DNA of 10,049 bases from an uncultured Bacilli bacterium (GTDB taxonomy: Bacteria > Bacillota_I > Bacilli_A > RF39 > UBA660), in assembly GCA_947594675.1 (NCBI GenBank), contig CANQEF010000030.1:1-10049 (forward strand), read 5' to 3'. The notes under the pieces are model-generated. The model was not told the DNA's origin. It worked only from the letters and a program-made list of their open reading frames with translations, and ran no database searches. Below, in pieces: positions 1 to 7,093 of this stretch. How positions within the stretch are numbered: the first letter of the stretch is position 1; every line of letters starts with the position of its first letter. The position numbers were made by a program, and so were the translations under genes.

Positions 1-759
1 AGTATGCAACTAAGTTATTCAAATATATATGGTTTTCAAGCTGATAGTGGAGACTTACATATGATGAAAAATGATGAATGGGGAGCCGTTGCTTATTTAT
101 CTCAAAGTCGTTATGGAAAGTATGGAAATAATGATTATACAGGAGCAAATAAAGAAATATATCAAAATAATTCATCATTATATATAACTGGCCAAAGTAA
201 TGGTTATCCACCAACAAGTAATTCCAAAACTACACAATATAAATATAATGATTTTTCACTTTCAGATGATAATAATGGTGCAGTTGGCCCAGGAGCCTCC
301 ACAACTGGAACTATCTATGGAATTTATGATATGGTAGGAGGTAGTTATGAATATGTCATGGGAGTAATTTCATATCTAGGCAAACCAATGAGTGGATCCA
401 CTATGACAAATAATTCAGGTTTTACTGGTATTACTGGCGGAGAAACTATTTTTACAAATAATCCAGAAGTACTATTTCCGGAAGAAAAATATTATAATCT
501 ATATACTAGTACAGATAACAAAAACGCACAAATTGCCAACTCAAAAAATTCGTGTAATAATAACCCATGCTACGCCCAAGGTTTACTTGAAACACAAAAT
601 TGGTACAATGATGCAGCACTATTTGTTACAATATATAATCCTTGGATAAAAAGAGGAGGTTACCACAATAATTCACCATTAAATGGAATTTTTCAAATAG
701 AGAATTATTATGGAAGTGGTGGAGGTAATTATAGTGCTAGATTAGTTATCATAAACTAA
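1..759 (+). CDS. Surface-type protein with FGE/C-type-lectin-like C-terminal domain (5' partial)
   Basis: The reading frame is open from base 1 to a TAA at 757-759 (252 residues), so the N-terminus lies outside the window. Residues 21-40 (MMKND-EWGAVAYL-SQSRYG) and 103-120 (TGTIYGIYDMVGGSYEYVMG) recall the formylglycine-generating-enzyme/sulfatase-modifying fold, where 'GNVWEW' takes the place of GGSYEY. The end, RGG at 218-220 followed by a Gly/Asn/Tyr-rich stretch and SARLVI, recalls the RGGSW...GFR ending of that fold. The protein is rich in Asn, Ser, Thr, Gly and Tyr, which is typical of exported proteins. I see no LPXTG motif or C-terminal membrane anchor, so any export signal or anchor must be in the missing part. 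I recall similar sequences in gut Firmicutes metagenomes, often annotated as pilin-like or hypothetical. An enzymatic role is not supported; a binding or display domain is inferred. Confidence 0.85.
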   Translation, partial: SMQLSYSNIYGFQADSGDLHMMKNDEWGAVAYLSQSRYGKYGNNDYTGANKEIYQNNSSLYITGQSNGYPPTSNSKTTQYKYNDFSLSDDNNGAVGPGASTTGTIYGIYDMVGGSYEYVMGVISYLGKPMSGSTMTNNSGFTGITGGETIFTNNPEVLFPEEKYYNLYTSTDNKNAQIANSKNSCNNNPCYAQGLLETQNWYNDAALFVTIYNPWIKRGGYHNNSPLNGIFQIENYYGSGGGNYSARLVIIN

Positions 760-864
760 TAAAATAATTTGTAAATACATAAGCAAAAAATTTTCTAATC
801 ACCACATAAATTTTTACAAAGTAAATTCTAACATCTAAAAAAATTATATAATATTCTCAAAAAC

Positions 865-874
865 ATGCTATAAT
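865..874 (+). promoter_or_regulatory. Extended -10 promoter of the ydjI-type operon
   Basis: ATGCTATAAT holds a perfect TATAAT at 869-874 with the extended -10 TGC at 866-868. No good -35 hexamer lies 16-18 bp upstream, where the sequence is almost all A and T; extended -10 promoters can work without one. Transcription would start near 881, giving a leader of about 60 nt before the ATG at 943. Confidence 0.7.
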
Positions 875-930
875 AGAAACAAAAGTATTAGATGCATAAG
901 TATTCTAAACTTAATCTAAATCCAAAGAAA

Positions 931-936
931 AGAGGT
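931..936 (+). promoter_or_regulatory. Ribosome binding site deciding the ydjI start
   Basis: AGAGGT sits 6 nt before the ATG at 943. This favours that start over the in-frame ATG at 892, which has no Shine-Dalgarno sequence and lies about 11 nt from the predicted transcription start. Confidence 0.75.
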
Positions 937-942
937 AGAAAT

Positions 943-2118
943 ATGGGATTTATAAAAGCATTTAGTGGTGCAATCGGTGGAACATTCGCCGATGAATGGA
1001 AAGATTACTACATACCAGTACCTAACGTACCAGCAACAGCAGGAATATTCCCAGCTGTACAAAAATCAACAAATAATGAAAGAGGTTCTAATACTAAAGG
1101 TTCTGAAAATATTATTACCAATGGAAGTAAAATTGTTATTCCAGAAGGAACAGCATTAATTACATTACAAGATGGACAAATAACAGGTTTAGTTGCTGAT
1201 CCAGGTGGTTATGAATTCAAATCAGATGATCAAAATTCAAAATCATTTTTTAATGATGATGGAATTTTATCTTCAATAATAAAAACATCTTGGGACAGAT
1301 TTAAATTTGGAGGACAACCTTCTACTCAACAATTAGCTTTTTATGTTAATTTGAAAGAAATTCCTAATAATAAATTTGGAACACAATCTGAAGTTTATTG
1401 GGATGATGCTTATTTCGGTACACAAGTTGGTGCAATTACTAGGGGTACATATACCTTAAAAATAGTTGATCCTTTATTATTTATTAAAAACTTTGTACCA
1501 ATATCTTATTTACAAGCTGATGCAAAAGTATTTGATTTTGCTGACATGGATAATGATGCTGGAACACAACTATTTAATGAAGTTGTTAGTACACTATCAG
1601 CAGCCTTTTCAAATTATAGTAATGATCCTAATAAAAATAATAGAATTTCAAATTTACAAGCAGATCAACTTGGTTTTGCTCAAGCTATGTCTCAAGCAGT
1701 AGAAGATGCTTATCAATGGAAAACTAATCGTGGTCTTCAAATAGTTAAAACAGCTATATTAGCTATTGAATATGATGAAGATACTAAACAATTAATGAAA
1801 GATGTTAAAAAAGCAGATGCTTTATCTGGAACAAGAGGAAATTCATTTATGCAACAATCAGCAGCAAGAGGAATTCAAGCAGCTGGTGAAAATGGTGGCG
1901 GTTCTGGTATGGCTTTTATGGGCATGGGAATGAATGCCGCTAGCAATATTATGGGTGGAATGCAACAACCAAATACTTCATCATATCAGCCTTCATTTAA
2001 TCAACAAACAACACAAACACCACAAGAAAAATTATTAGAAATGAAAAAATTACTTGATGCTGGAGCAATTACGCAAGAAGATTACGACAAATTAAAGCAA
2101 CAAATTTTAGGTATTTAA
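943..2118 (+). CDS. ydjI: SPFH/band-7 domain protein with C-terminal SHOCT domain (YdjI type)
   Basis: 391 residues from the ATG at 943. The N-terminus MGFIKAFSGAIGGTFADEWK is the hallmark opening of the YdjI-type SPFH family (sometimes named 'virion core protein'). The SPFH/band-7 region spans roughly residues 45-270. A Gly/Met-rich linker follows at about 315-345, then a Gln/Thr/Pro-rich stretch. The last 32 residues (about 360-391, containing KKLLDAGAITQEDYDKLK) form a typical SHOCT domain, a short helical oligomerisation module. There is no signal peptide or membrane helix, so the protein is cytoplasmic or peripheral. In Bacillus subtilis YdjI is recruited to the membrane by YdjG/YdjH and helps localise PspA during envelope stress. 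Here the next gene, 1 nt away, encodes a zinc-ribbon membrane protein, which fits the same partnership. A longer product from the ATG at 892 would add 17 basic residues and is unlikely. Confidence 0.92.
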   Translation: MGFIKAFSGAIGGTFADEWKDYYIPVPNVPATAGIFPAVQKSTNNERGSNTKGSENIITNGSKIVIPEGTALITLQDGQITGLVADPGGYEFKSDDQNSKSFFNDDGILSSIIKTSWDRFKFGGQPSTQQLAFYVNLKEIPNNKFGTQSEVYWDDAYFGTQVGAITRGTYTLKIVDPLLFIKNFVPISYLQADAKVFDFADMDNDAGTQLFNEVVSTLSAAFSNYSNDPNKNNRISNLQADQLGFAQAMSQAVEDAYQWKTNRGLQIVKTAILAIEYDEDTKQLMKDVKKADALSGTRGNSFMQQSAARGIQAAGENGGGSGMAFMGMGMNAASNIMGGMQQPNTSSYQPSFNQQTTQTPQEKLLEMKKLLDAGAITQEDYDKLKQQILGI

Positions 2119-2119
2119 T

Positions 2120-3610
2120 ATGAAAAATAAAGGTAGTGAGACTTTAACTCCTACAAACAAAAATATATCAACAAATAAGCCAAGTCAAATTGTTAACACT
2201 AATACAGACACAAAAAATGGTCAAAGCAAGTGTCCATTATGTGGATCAACAGACATTAGTCTAAATGTCGCAACAGGAAAACTTAGATGTAATTTTTGTA
2301 GACATGAATTTAATCCTATAAAAAATGAGACTTTACAAACAGATTTGAGTAAACTAGAAGGACAAGTTATGGCATCTGGTACCATGGACATTGATCCTGA
2401 TAGTAATGACATTATTACCCTAAAGTGTGAAAGCTGTGGAGCCGAAGTAGTTATTGATACAACTTCTATATCTCAAGCAAGATGCCATTGGTGTCGTAAT
2501 ATGCTATCAATTAATGAACAGATTCCAAATGGTGCTATACCTGATTTAGTATTACCATTTGGAATTACTAAAGAAGAGGCTAAAAAACAAATTGAAAATT
2601 TTGTAGGAAAAAGAAAATTTTTTGCTCATCCTAAATTTAAACAAGAATTTAGTACTGAAAACATTATGGGAGTTTATTTACCCTATATGATAGTAGATAT
2701 TAATTCTCACGTAAATTTAAAAGGAGCAGGTGAACGTCTAAGAAATAGTTATTATGATAGTAATAGTAAAGTAACATACTATGATGCTGATTTATACAAT
2801 GTAGAAAGAGATTTTGATTTAGTAATAGATGGATTGACTGTTGAATCGAGCACAGATAAATTAAGCAAAACTAATTCTAAAACTAATAATGTCATCAATG
2901 CTATAATGCCATTTGATTTAGAAAATTGTGTAAAATATGATTCTAACTATTTAAAAGGTTATACTTCGGAAAAAAGAGATATAAATATATCTCAATTAGA
3001 ACCGATAGTTGAAAATTACTCAAAACTTATAGCTAAATTTTCTGCTAATGACAGTTTAAAAGAATATGATCGAGGAGTAGCTTGGAATAGTGAACAACTT
3101 GATATAAAAGGAAAACAATGGAAATCAGCTTATTTACCAGTTTGGCTTTATAGTTATCTTCAAGTAAAGGGTAATGATAAAATACTTCACTATGTAGCCG
3201 TAAATGCTAGAACTAAAGAAACAATGGGTAGTGTCCCAATACACACACCAAAATTGTTATTAGTATCTATAATAATTGAAATATTTGGATTTTTAGGTAT
3301 GATGTATACTGATTTTGATTACAATTGGCTATTTTTATTAATTGGTTTTATTTATTACTTTGCAATGTATTCAAGATATCGAAATAATGGTGCTAGACAT
3401 AAATATGAAACAGAGACAAAAACGAATTTAACCAATTTACGATGTACTGATAATTTTATAAAAACTGAAAGAAATTTAACAAGTAGTAAAATTAGAAATG
3501 CCAATAATAACACTACGGGAAATGAAGACTTTCCTAGTCAAATATTAAATGATTTAGCTAACACGAATCCTTTAATAGATCTACTAAAAAATGATATTTT
3601 CAAAAAATAA
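2120..3610 (+). CDS. Membrane protein with two zinc ribbons (YdjG-like)
   Basis: 496 residues. The start lies 1 nt after the ydjI stop and has only a weak Shine-Dalgarno sequence (TTAGGT), which suggests translational coupling. A polar Asn/Thr/Lys-rich N-terminus precedes a first zinc ribbon with cysteines at 38, 41, 57 and 60. A second has cysteines at 103, 106, 122 and 125 (CESC and CHWC). Residues about 137-375 form a beta-rich domain with motifs such as IPDLVLPFGITKEEA, FFAHPKF and GVYLPYMIVD, familiar from 'TFIIB-type zinc ribbon-containing' proteins. Two membrane helices follow at about 379-396 and 401-418, separated by an acidic turn, and then a polar tail of about 78 residues. The likely role is membrane docking of the SPFH partner, by analogy with Bacillus YdjG. 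At 496 residues it is, as I recall, clearly longer than YdjG. Despite the TFIIB-like ribbon, nothing suggests a transcription factor. Confidence 0.85.
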   Translation: MKNKGSETLTPTNKNISTNKPSQIVNTNTDTKNGQSKCPLCGSTDISLNVATGKLRCNFCRHEFNPIKNETLQTDLSKLEGQVMASGTMDIDPDSNDIITLKCESCGAEVVIDTTSISQARCHWCRNMLSINEQIPNGAIPDLVLPFGITKEEAKKQIENFVGKRKFFAHPKFKQEFSTENIMGVYLPYMIVDINSHVNLKGAGERLRNSYYDSNSKVTYYDADLYNVERDFDLVIDGLTVESSTDKLSKTNSKTNNVINAIMPFDLENCVKYDSNYLKGYTSEKRDINISQLEPIVENYSKLIAKFSANDSLKEYDRGVAWNSEQLDIKGKQWKSAYLPVWLYSYLQVKGNDKILHYVAVNARTKETMGSVPIHTPKLLLVSIIIEIFGFLGMMYTDFDYNWLFLLIGFIYYFAMYSRYRNNGARHKYETETKTNLTNLRCTDNFIKTERNLTSSKIRNANNNTTGNEDFPSQILNDLANTNPLIDLLKNDIFKK

Positions 3611-3640
3611 TTCTTACTAACAAAAAGTAAAACTATATTT

Positions 3641-3679
3641 AAGAAAACACTTTTTTAAAAAAATATTGAGTGTTTTCTT
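3641..3679 (+). terminator. Probable intrinsic terminator after the ydjI operon
   Basis: An 11-bp perfect stem (AAGAAAACACT at 3641-3651 with AGTGTTTTCTT at 3669-3679) encloses an A/T-rich loop of 17 nt. The tail, T-C-T-C-T-A after the right arm, is a weak U-tract, though the stem itself ends in CTTT. It lies 30 nt after the stop at 3610 and before the next promoter, as expected for an operon end. The loop is long, so the shape is less than ideal. Confidence 0.6.
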
Positions 3680-3721
3680 TCTCTATATAGTATATATTTT
3701 ATAGATGAGCCATAAAAAAAT

Positions 3722-3750
3722 TTGCATTTTTTGGTATTTTATGCTATAAT
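3722..3750 (+). promoter_or_regulatory. Promoter of the putative metallopeptidase gene
   Basis: TTGCAT (3722-3727) as a partial -35, a 17-bp spacer, and TATAAT (3745-3750) preceded by the extended element TGC (3742-3744). The predicted start near 3757 leaves a 24-nt leader containing the GAAGGGG ribosome binding site at 3764-3770. Confidence 0.75.
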
Positions 3751-3780
3751 ATTGTAACAATTTGAAGGGGTTTGGTAAAA

Positions 3781-4782
3781 ATGTATAAAACATTATATGA
3801 CTGGAATAATTCACAGTTTTTAGGATTTGACAAATTTTTAAAACATATCTATGAAGAATCAATATTATTTGCTAAAACGCAAAAAGATTCAAAGGGAAGT
3901 AAACAAAAAATTACTGAATTTGTCCAAAACCTAGAGATATATATGTATTCGCTAATAAAAATGGGATATGTAAATAAAAGCAATTTAGAGAATGTTTTAT
4001 CTAAACTACTAAATATAAAACTAATAAAAACATTAGACAGCAAAAACAAAAATTTAGCTGGCTTTACATATAATAACATTATTAGCTTAAATCCTTGTAT
4101 GGTAAAAAGTGCCAATTTATCATCTAAAAGTAGAACATTTTTATATTCATCACATGAATATACTCATATGATTAACAATGCTTGGAAAATAAAAATTTCT
4201 CCTATTACAAATGAAATTTGGAAAAACAAATGGTTTAGAAAAGAATCATACAAATACAATTATAACTCTGAAAAATACTTTAGTTATGGCTTACAATTCT
4301 TAGATGAAGTTATAGCTCAAGATACAGCAGAAAATATAACTTATAATGTATTTTCTCAAAAAAGACCAGACATTCACTATGAACAAAATCCTCAAATGTT
4401 TTCACAAGAACCATACCTAACAAACTTTGATTTCTATGGTGACTTCCAAGAAATAGCTGTTAAATTCTGTCATCTTTTAGACTTTTTAAATGTCAACAAT
4501 TCTATGTCGTTTAACCAAGTCTTAGAAAAATTAAGTAAAGCCTCCATGGATAAAAATTTTTTAAATAATGTATTATCTTTTTTAAACGATGATAAAGAAG
4601 TATTTGCATTTTACATCATGATTTGCTCAATGGGTCTTATTAAAGATGCTCACTATAAAATTGCTAATTTAAATTATTTTAAAGATTCTCAAGAAAGAAG
4701 TTTAGAGGCTTTACAATTATTTAATGATCTTTATAATCATGAAACCCAACAAAAAAGCAAAATATACAATAAAGTCGTTTAA
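3781..4782 (+). CDS. Putative HExxH zinc metallopeptidase-like protein, unrecognised family
   Basis: 333 residues from the ATG at 3781, which is 10 nt after GAAGGGG (3764-3770). An in-frame TTG at 3772 would be only 1 nt from that site, so it is rejected. I do not recognise the family. Residues 123-130 read SSHEYTHM, so HEYTH (125-129) fits the HExxH zinc-binding motif of zincins. About 46 residues later, LDEVIAQDTAEN (174-185) offers Glu176 as a possible third ligand, as in gluzincins. It is preceded by a run of helix-forming residues and an aromatic, basic stretch (about 140-170). There is no signal peptide or membrane helix, so a cytoplasmic location is likely. The C-terminal 120 residues look helical. 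The next gene, 49 nt downstream, encodes a SigK-type sigma factor and probably shares the transcript. Substrate and pathway are unknown; protease activity is inferred from the motif only. Confidence 0.8.
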   Translation: MYKTLYDWNNSQFLGFDKFLKHIYEESILFAKTQKDSKGSKQKITEFVQNLEIYMYSLIKMGYVNKSNLENVLSKLLNIKLIKTLDSKNKNLAGFTYNNIISLNPCMVKSANLSSKSRTFLYSSHEYTHMINNAWKIKISPITNEIWKNKWFRKESYKYNYNSEKYFSYGLQFLDEVIAQDTAENITYNVFSQKRPDIHYEQNPQMFSQEPYLTNFDFYGDFQEIAVKFCHLLDFLNVNNSMSFNQVLEKLSKASMDKNFLNNVLSFLNDDKEVFAFYIMICSMGLIKDAHYKIANLNYFKDSQERSLEALQLFNDLYNHETQQKSKIYNKVV

Positions 4783-4798
4783 AAAAGAAAAAAACGAC
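4774..4798 (+). other. Small inverted repeat across the stop codon of the metallopeptidase-like gene
   Basis: GTCGTTT (4774-4780) pairs with AAACGAC (4792-4798) around an 11-nt A-rich loop. It overlaps the TAA at 4780-4782. No T-run follows, so it is not a convincing terminator. It could be an RNA processing or stability element, or chance in A/T-rich sequence. Confidence 0.3.
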
Positions 4799-4831
4799 AT
4801 AATAAGACATATAATTTACTAAGGTGATTAT

Positions 4832-5518
4832 ATGTTTTTTATTAATTTTTTAAAAGAATTTTTTTGCTTTACAGGAAGTTATTCCAATGAAGTTTTTCCA
4901 GAACCATTAAGCAACGAAGAGGAAGAAGAATGCATAAAGTTAAAAATGCAAGGCGATAAAGAGGCTAGAAATAAACTCATAGAACACAATCTACGCCTAG
5001 TTGCTCATATCGTAAAAAAATTTGAAACAAAGTATGTTGATAATGATGACTTAATTAGTATTGGAACTATAGGATTAATAAAAGGAGTAGATACCTTCTC
5101 TCCAGAACGGGGCGTAAAAATAACTACTTACTGCGCTCGCTGTATAGAAAACGAAGTACTCATGTTCTTTAGAAGTAACAACAAGTATGCCAAAGATATT
5201 TCTATTAATGAATCTGTAGGTTTTGATAAAGATGGTAACGAAATAGCAATTATTGATATTTTAAAAGCTCCTAAGCCAGATTTTACTTTAGACATTGATA
5301 TGAAAGACAATATTAATTTATTAAAAGATTATATGAATGTTCTTACTAAAAGAGAAAAAGAAATCTTAATTAAAAGATATGGCTTAATGAACAATGAAGA
5401 GCAAACTCAAAAAGCAATTTCTAAAAAATTAGGTATATCTAGAAGTTATGTGTCAAGAATAGAAAAGAGGGCTTTAACTAAAATTTTAAAAGAATTTATA
5501 AAAAATAATAAACTATAA
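4832..5518 (+). CDS. sigK: SigK-type sporulation sigma factor
   Basis: 228 residues. The start is fixed by AAGGTGAT (4821-4828) just before the ATG. It is a sigma-70 family transcription initiation factor that directs RNA polymerase to late mother-cell sporulation promoters in Bacillus and Clostridia. Residues 1-18 are hydrophobic and aromatic, like the membrane-binding pro-sequence of pro-SigK. Then come FPEPLS (22-27), an acidic run, and region 2 at about 46-114 (IEHNLRLVAHIVKKF, DLISIGTIGLIKG, YCARCIENEVLMFFR). Region 4 lies at about 170-225 and ends in the helix-turn-helix GISRSYVSRIEKRAL. These strings match SigK much better than SigE. It appears as a single intact gene here, not split as in some Bacillus species. 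No other sporulation gene is in the window, so the organism may use it for another purpose. It probably shares a transcript with the upstream zincin-like gene. Confidence 0.92.
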   Translation: MFFINFLKEFFCFTGSYSNEVFPEPLSNEEEEECIKLKMQGDKEARNKLIEHNLRLVAHIVKKFETKYVDNDDLISIGTIGLIKGVDTFSPERGVKITTYCARCIENEVLMFFRSNNKYAKDISINESVGFDKDGNEIAIIDILKAPKPDFTLDIDMKDNINLLKDYMNVLTKREKEILIKRYGLMNNEEQTQKAISKKLGISRSYVSRIEKRALTKILKEFIKNNKL

Positions 5519-5544
5519 TCGTGTAAAGATACTCTGTGGCAATA

Positions 5545-5573
5545 TAGACAAATCGACAAAAAAAGACTATAAT
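5545..5573 (+). promoter_or_regulatory. Sigma-A-type promoter of the polysaccharide deacetylase gene
   Basis: TAGACA (5545-5550, 5 of 6 matches to TTGACA), a 17-bp spacer, and a perfect TATAAT (5568-5573). The predicted transcription start near 5580 gives a 28-nt leader to the ATG at 5608. It would leave only about 4 nt before the in-frame GTG at 5584, which argues against that codon. Confidence 0.85.
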
Positions 5574-5607
5574 AACAGTATGAGTGAGAGTTAGGATAGT
5601 GGTATTA

Positions 5608-7050
5608 ATGACAGTAAAGAAAAATACTACAAAAAGCAAAAATCAAAAGAAAAGAAGTAATGAATCTAAAAAAAATTTGATTATATGGGGATTAATATTC
5701 GTACTTTGTATAGTAGCCTATTTTATATTTGACTTGATGCTTTTACCACAAATTAAATTAAAAGGAAATGATACAATAACAATCAACTACAAAGCAAAAT
5801 ATAAAGAGAAAGGATATACTGCATCATTTTTAGGAGATGATATTTCCGAAGATGTAAAAATTAGTGGTAAAGTTAATTCTAAAAAATTAGGTACTTACAA
5901 AATAATTTATACTGTAAAAACAGGCATATTTAAAAGAGAAGTTGTAAGAAAAGTAGTAGTAGAAGATTCTAGTAAACCAGAAATTACACTAGCTAGTAAT
6001 GATAATATACACGTATGTCCTGGAAAAGAATATGAAGAAGAAAAATTTACTGCTACTGATAATTATGATGGTGATTTGACAGATAAAGTTAAAGTAAAAA
6101 AAGAAAAAGAAAAAATTACTTATACTGTTTCTGATAAAGCTGGAAATAAAACTACAGTAAGCCGTAAAATACTTTATGATGATCTTGTAAACCCAGAAAT
6201 TAAATTAGAAGGCAGTGAAAATGTCTATTTATTTGTAGGTGATGAATATAAAGAATCTGGATATACTGCTACTGATAATTGTGATGGTGATATAACCAAA
6301 AACGTTAAAGTAGAAGGAAATGTCAATACCAAAGCAACGGGAGAATATACTTTAAAATATACTGTTGAAGATCAAGCAAATAATAAAGTAACTGCACAAA
6401 GAAAAGTCATTGTATCCGAAAAAACTAAAAATGCCGCTATCTACTTAACCTTTGATGATGGACCAAAAGCAGGAACAACAAATGTTATATTAGACATTTT
6501 AAAAGAAGAAGGAGTAAAAGCAACTTTCTTCGTAACTAATGGTGGTCCCGATGATTTAATTAAAAGAATTTATGATGAAGGTCACACTCTAGCTTTACAT
6601 ACTGCGAGTCATGATTATTCTATTGTATATGCCTCAGTTGATTCATATTTTAATGATTTATATACCGTTCAAAATCGTGTTAAAAGAATAACGGGTTATG
6701 AATCTAAAATAATTCGTTTCCCTGGAGGATCTAGTAATACTGTAAGTAGGAGATATCAAATAGGAATTATGAGTACTTTAACTAAAGAAGTTTTAAATAG
6801 AGGCTTTAGATATTATGATTGGAACATATCATCAGGAGATGCCGGAGAAACAACTCAAAGTAGTGGTGTCTATCAAAATGTAGTTAATGGTCTAAGGAAA
6901 AACAGAGCTAACGTCATCTTAATGCATGATATTAAAACATATACAAGAGATGCTTTGAGAGATATTATTCACTATGGAAAAAATAATGGATATCATTTTG
7001 AACAAATTACAATGGGAACAGAAATGGTAACTCAAAGAGTAAATAATTAG
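5608..7050 (+). CDS. Membrane-anchored polysaccharide deacetylase (CE4) with three Ig-like domains
   Basis: 480 residues from the ATG at 5608, with AGGATAG upstream. In-frame GTGs at 5584 and 5599 are alternatives. A Lys-rich cytoplasmic head (1-23) and one membrane helix (about 24-42) anchor the protein with its bulk outside. Three Ig-like repeats of the DUF5011 kind follow at about 49-117, 122-193 and 197-268. The NodB/CE4 domain starts at about 276. It has TFDDGP (281-286; Asp283 the expected base, Asp284 a metal ligand), HTASH (331-335, metal histidines), RFPGG (370-374), DWNISSGDA (404-412) and ILMHD (437-441, His440). All core catalytic motifs are present. The likely reaction is removal of acetyl groups from N-acetylglucosamine or N-acetylmuramic acid in peptidoglycan, which gives lysozyme resistance, as for PgdA. 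The Ig repeats would hold the enzyme in the wall. The exact sugar substrate cannot be told from sequence. Confidence 0.93.
   Translation: MTVKKNTTKSKNQKKRSNESKKNLIIWGLIFVLCIVAYFIFDLMLLPQIKLKGNDTITINYKAKYKEKGYTASFLGDDISEDVKISGKVNSKKLGTYKIIYTVKTGIFKREVVRKVVVEDSSKPEITLASNDNIHVCPGKEYEEEKFTATDNYDGDLTDKVKVKKEKEKITYTVSDKAGNKTTVSRKILYDDLVNPEIKLEGSENVYLFVGDEYKESGYTATDNCDGDITKNVKVEGNVNTKATGEYTLKYTVEDQANNKVTAQRKVIVSEKTKNAAIYLTFDDGPKAGTTNVILDILKEEGVKATFFVTNGGPDDLIKRIYDEGHTLALHTASHDYSIVYASVDSYFNDLYTVQNRVKRITGYESKIIRFPGGSSNTVSRRYQIGIMSTLTKEVLNRGFRYYDWNISSGDAGETTQSSGVYQNVVNGLRKNRANVILMHDIKTYTRDALRDIIHYGKNNGYHFEQITMGTEMVTQRVNN
6049..6291 (+). repeat. Tandem Ig-domain duplication visible in DNA
   Basis: A 27-nt segment at 6049-6075 recurs at 6265-6291 with one mismatch (A/G). 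It encodes TATDN-YDGD and TATDN-CDGD in Ig repeats 2 and 3. The 216-nt spacing equals 72 codons, one domain period, which indicates internal duplication of the Ig unit. Confidence 0.8.
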
Positions 7051-7076
7051 ACAAATATTATCTTTTATTTTATAAT
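7048..7076 (+). promoter_or_regulatory. Promoter of the yqeG-yqeH operon
   Basis: TAGACA (7048-7053), a 17-bp spacer, and a perfect TATAAT (7071-7076). The first three bases of the -35 are the TAG stop codon of the deacetylase gene. Transcription would begin near 7083, right at the TAGGTGAT ribosome binding site (7083-7090), so the leader is only about 11 nt. Confidence 0.8.
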
Positions 7077-7093
7077 AATGGCTAGGTGATTTT

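Larger units (their letters stand above)
760..942. other. Intergenic region before the ydjI operon
   Basis: 183 nt, almost all A and T. It holds the extended -10 promoter and ribosome binding site listed separately. TTTGTAAA (768-775) and TTTACAAA (813-820) are complementary, but they are 37 nt apart with no T-run, so no clear terminator for the upstream surface-protein gene is visible. Confidence 0.6.

Noticed and set aside
768..820. Inverted repeat TTTGTAAA/TTTACAAA as a terminator for the surface-protein gene
   Set aside because: The stem is 8 A/T-rich pairs with a 37-nt loop and no T-tract; this is expected by chance in such AT-rich sequence.
892..942. 17-residue N-terminal extension of the SPFH protein from an ATG at 892
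   Set aside because: It has no ribosome binding site and lies only about 11 nt after the predicted transcription start; the ATG at 943 has AGAGGT and begins with the family's typical MGFIKAF.
3849..4115. Open frame of 88 codons on the - strand inside the zincin-like gene, and the similar - strand frames elsewhere
   Set aside because: They lie wholly within well-supported + strand genes, have no promoter or ribosome binding site, and encode no recognisable motif.
4810..4815. TATAAT just before sigK as a promoter
   Set aside because: No -35 lies upstream, and transcription would start inside the AAGGTGAT ribosome binding site, leaving it incomplete. A sporulation-type CATA reading of CATATAATT is possible but too weak to call.
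5580..5594. Tiny upstream ORF (ATG, three codons, TAG) before the deacetylase
   Set aside because: Its ATG falls on the predicted transcription start and has no ribosome binding site, so translation is unlikely.
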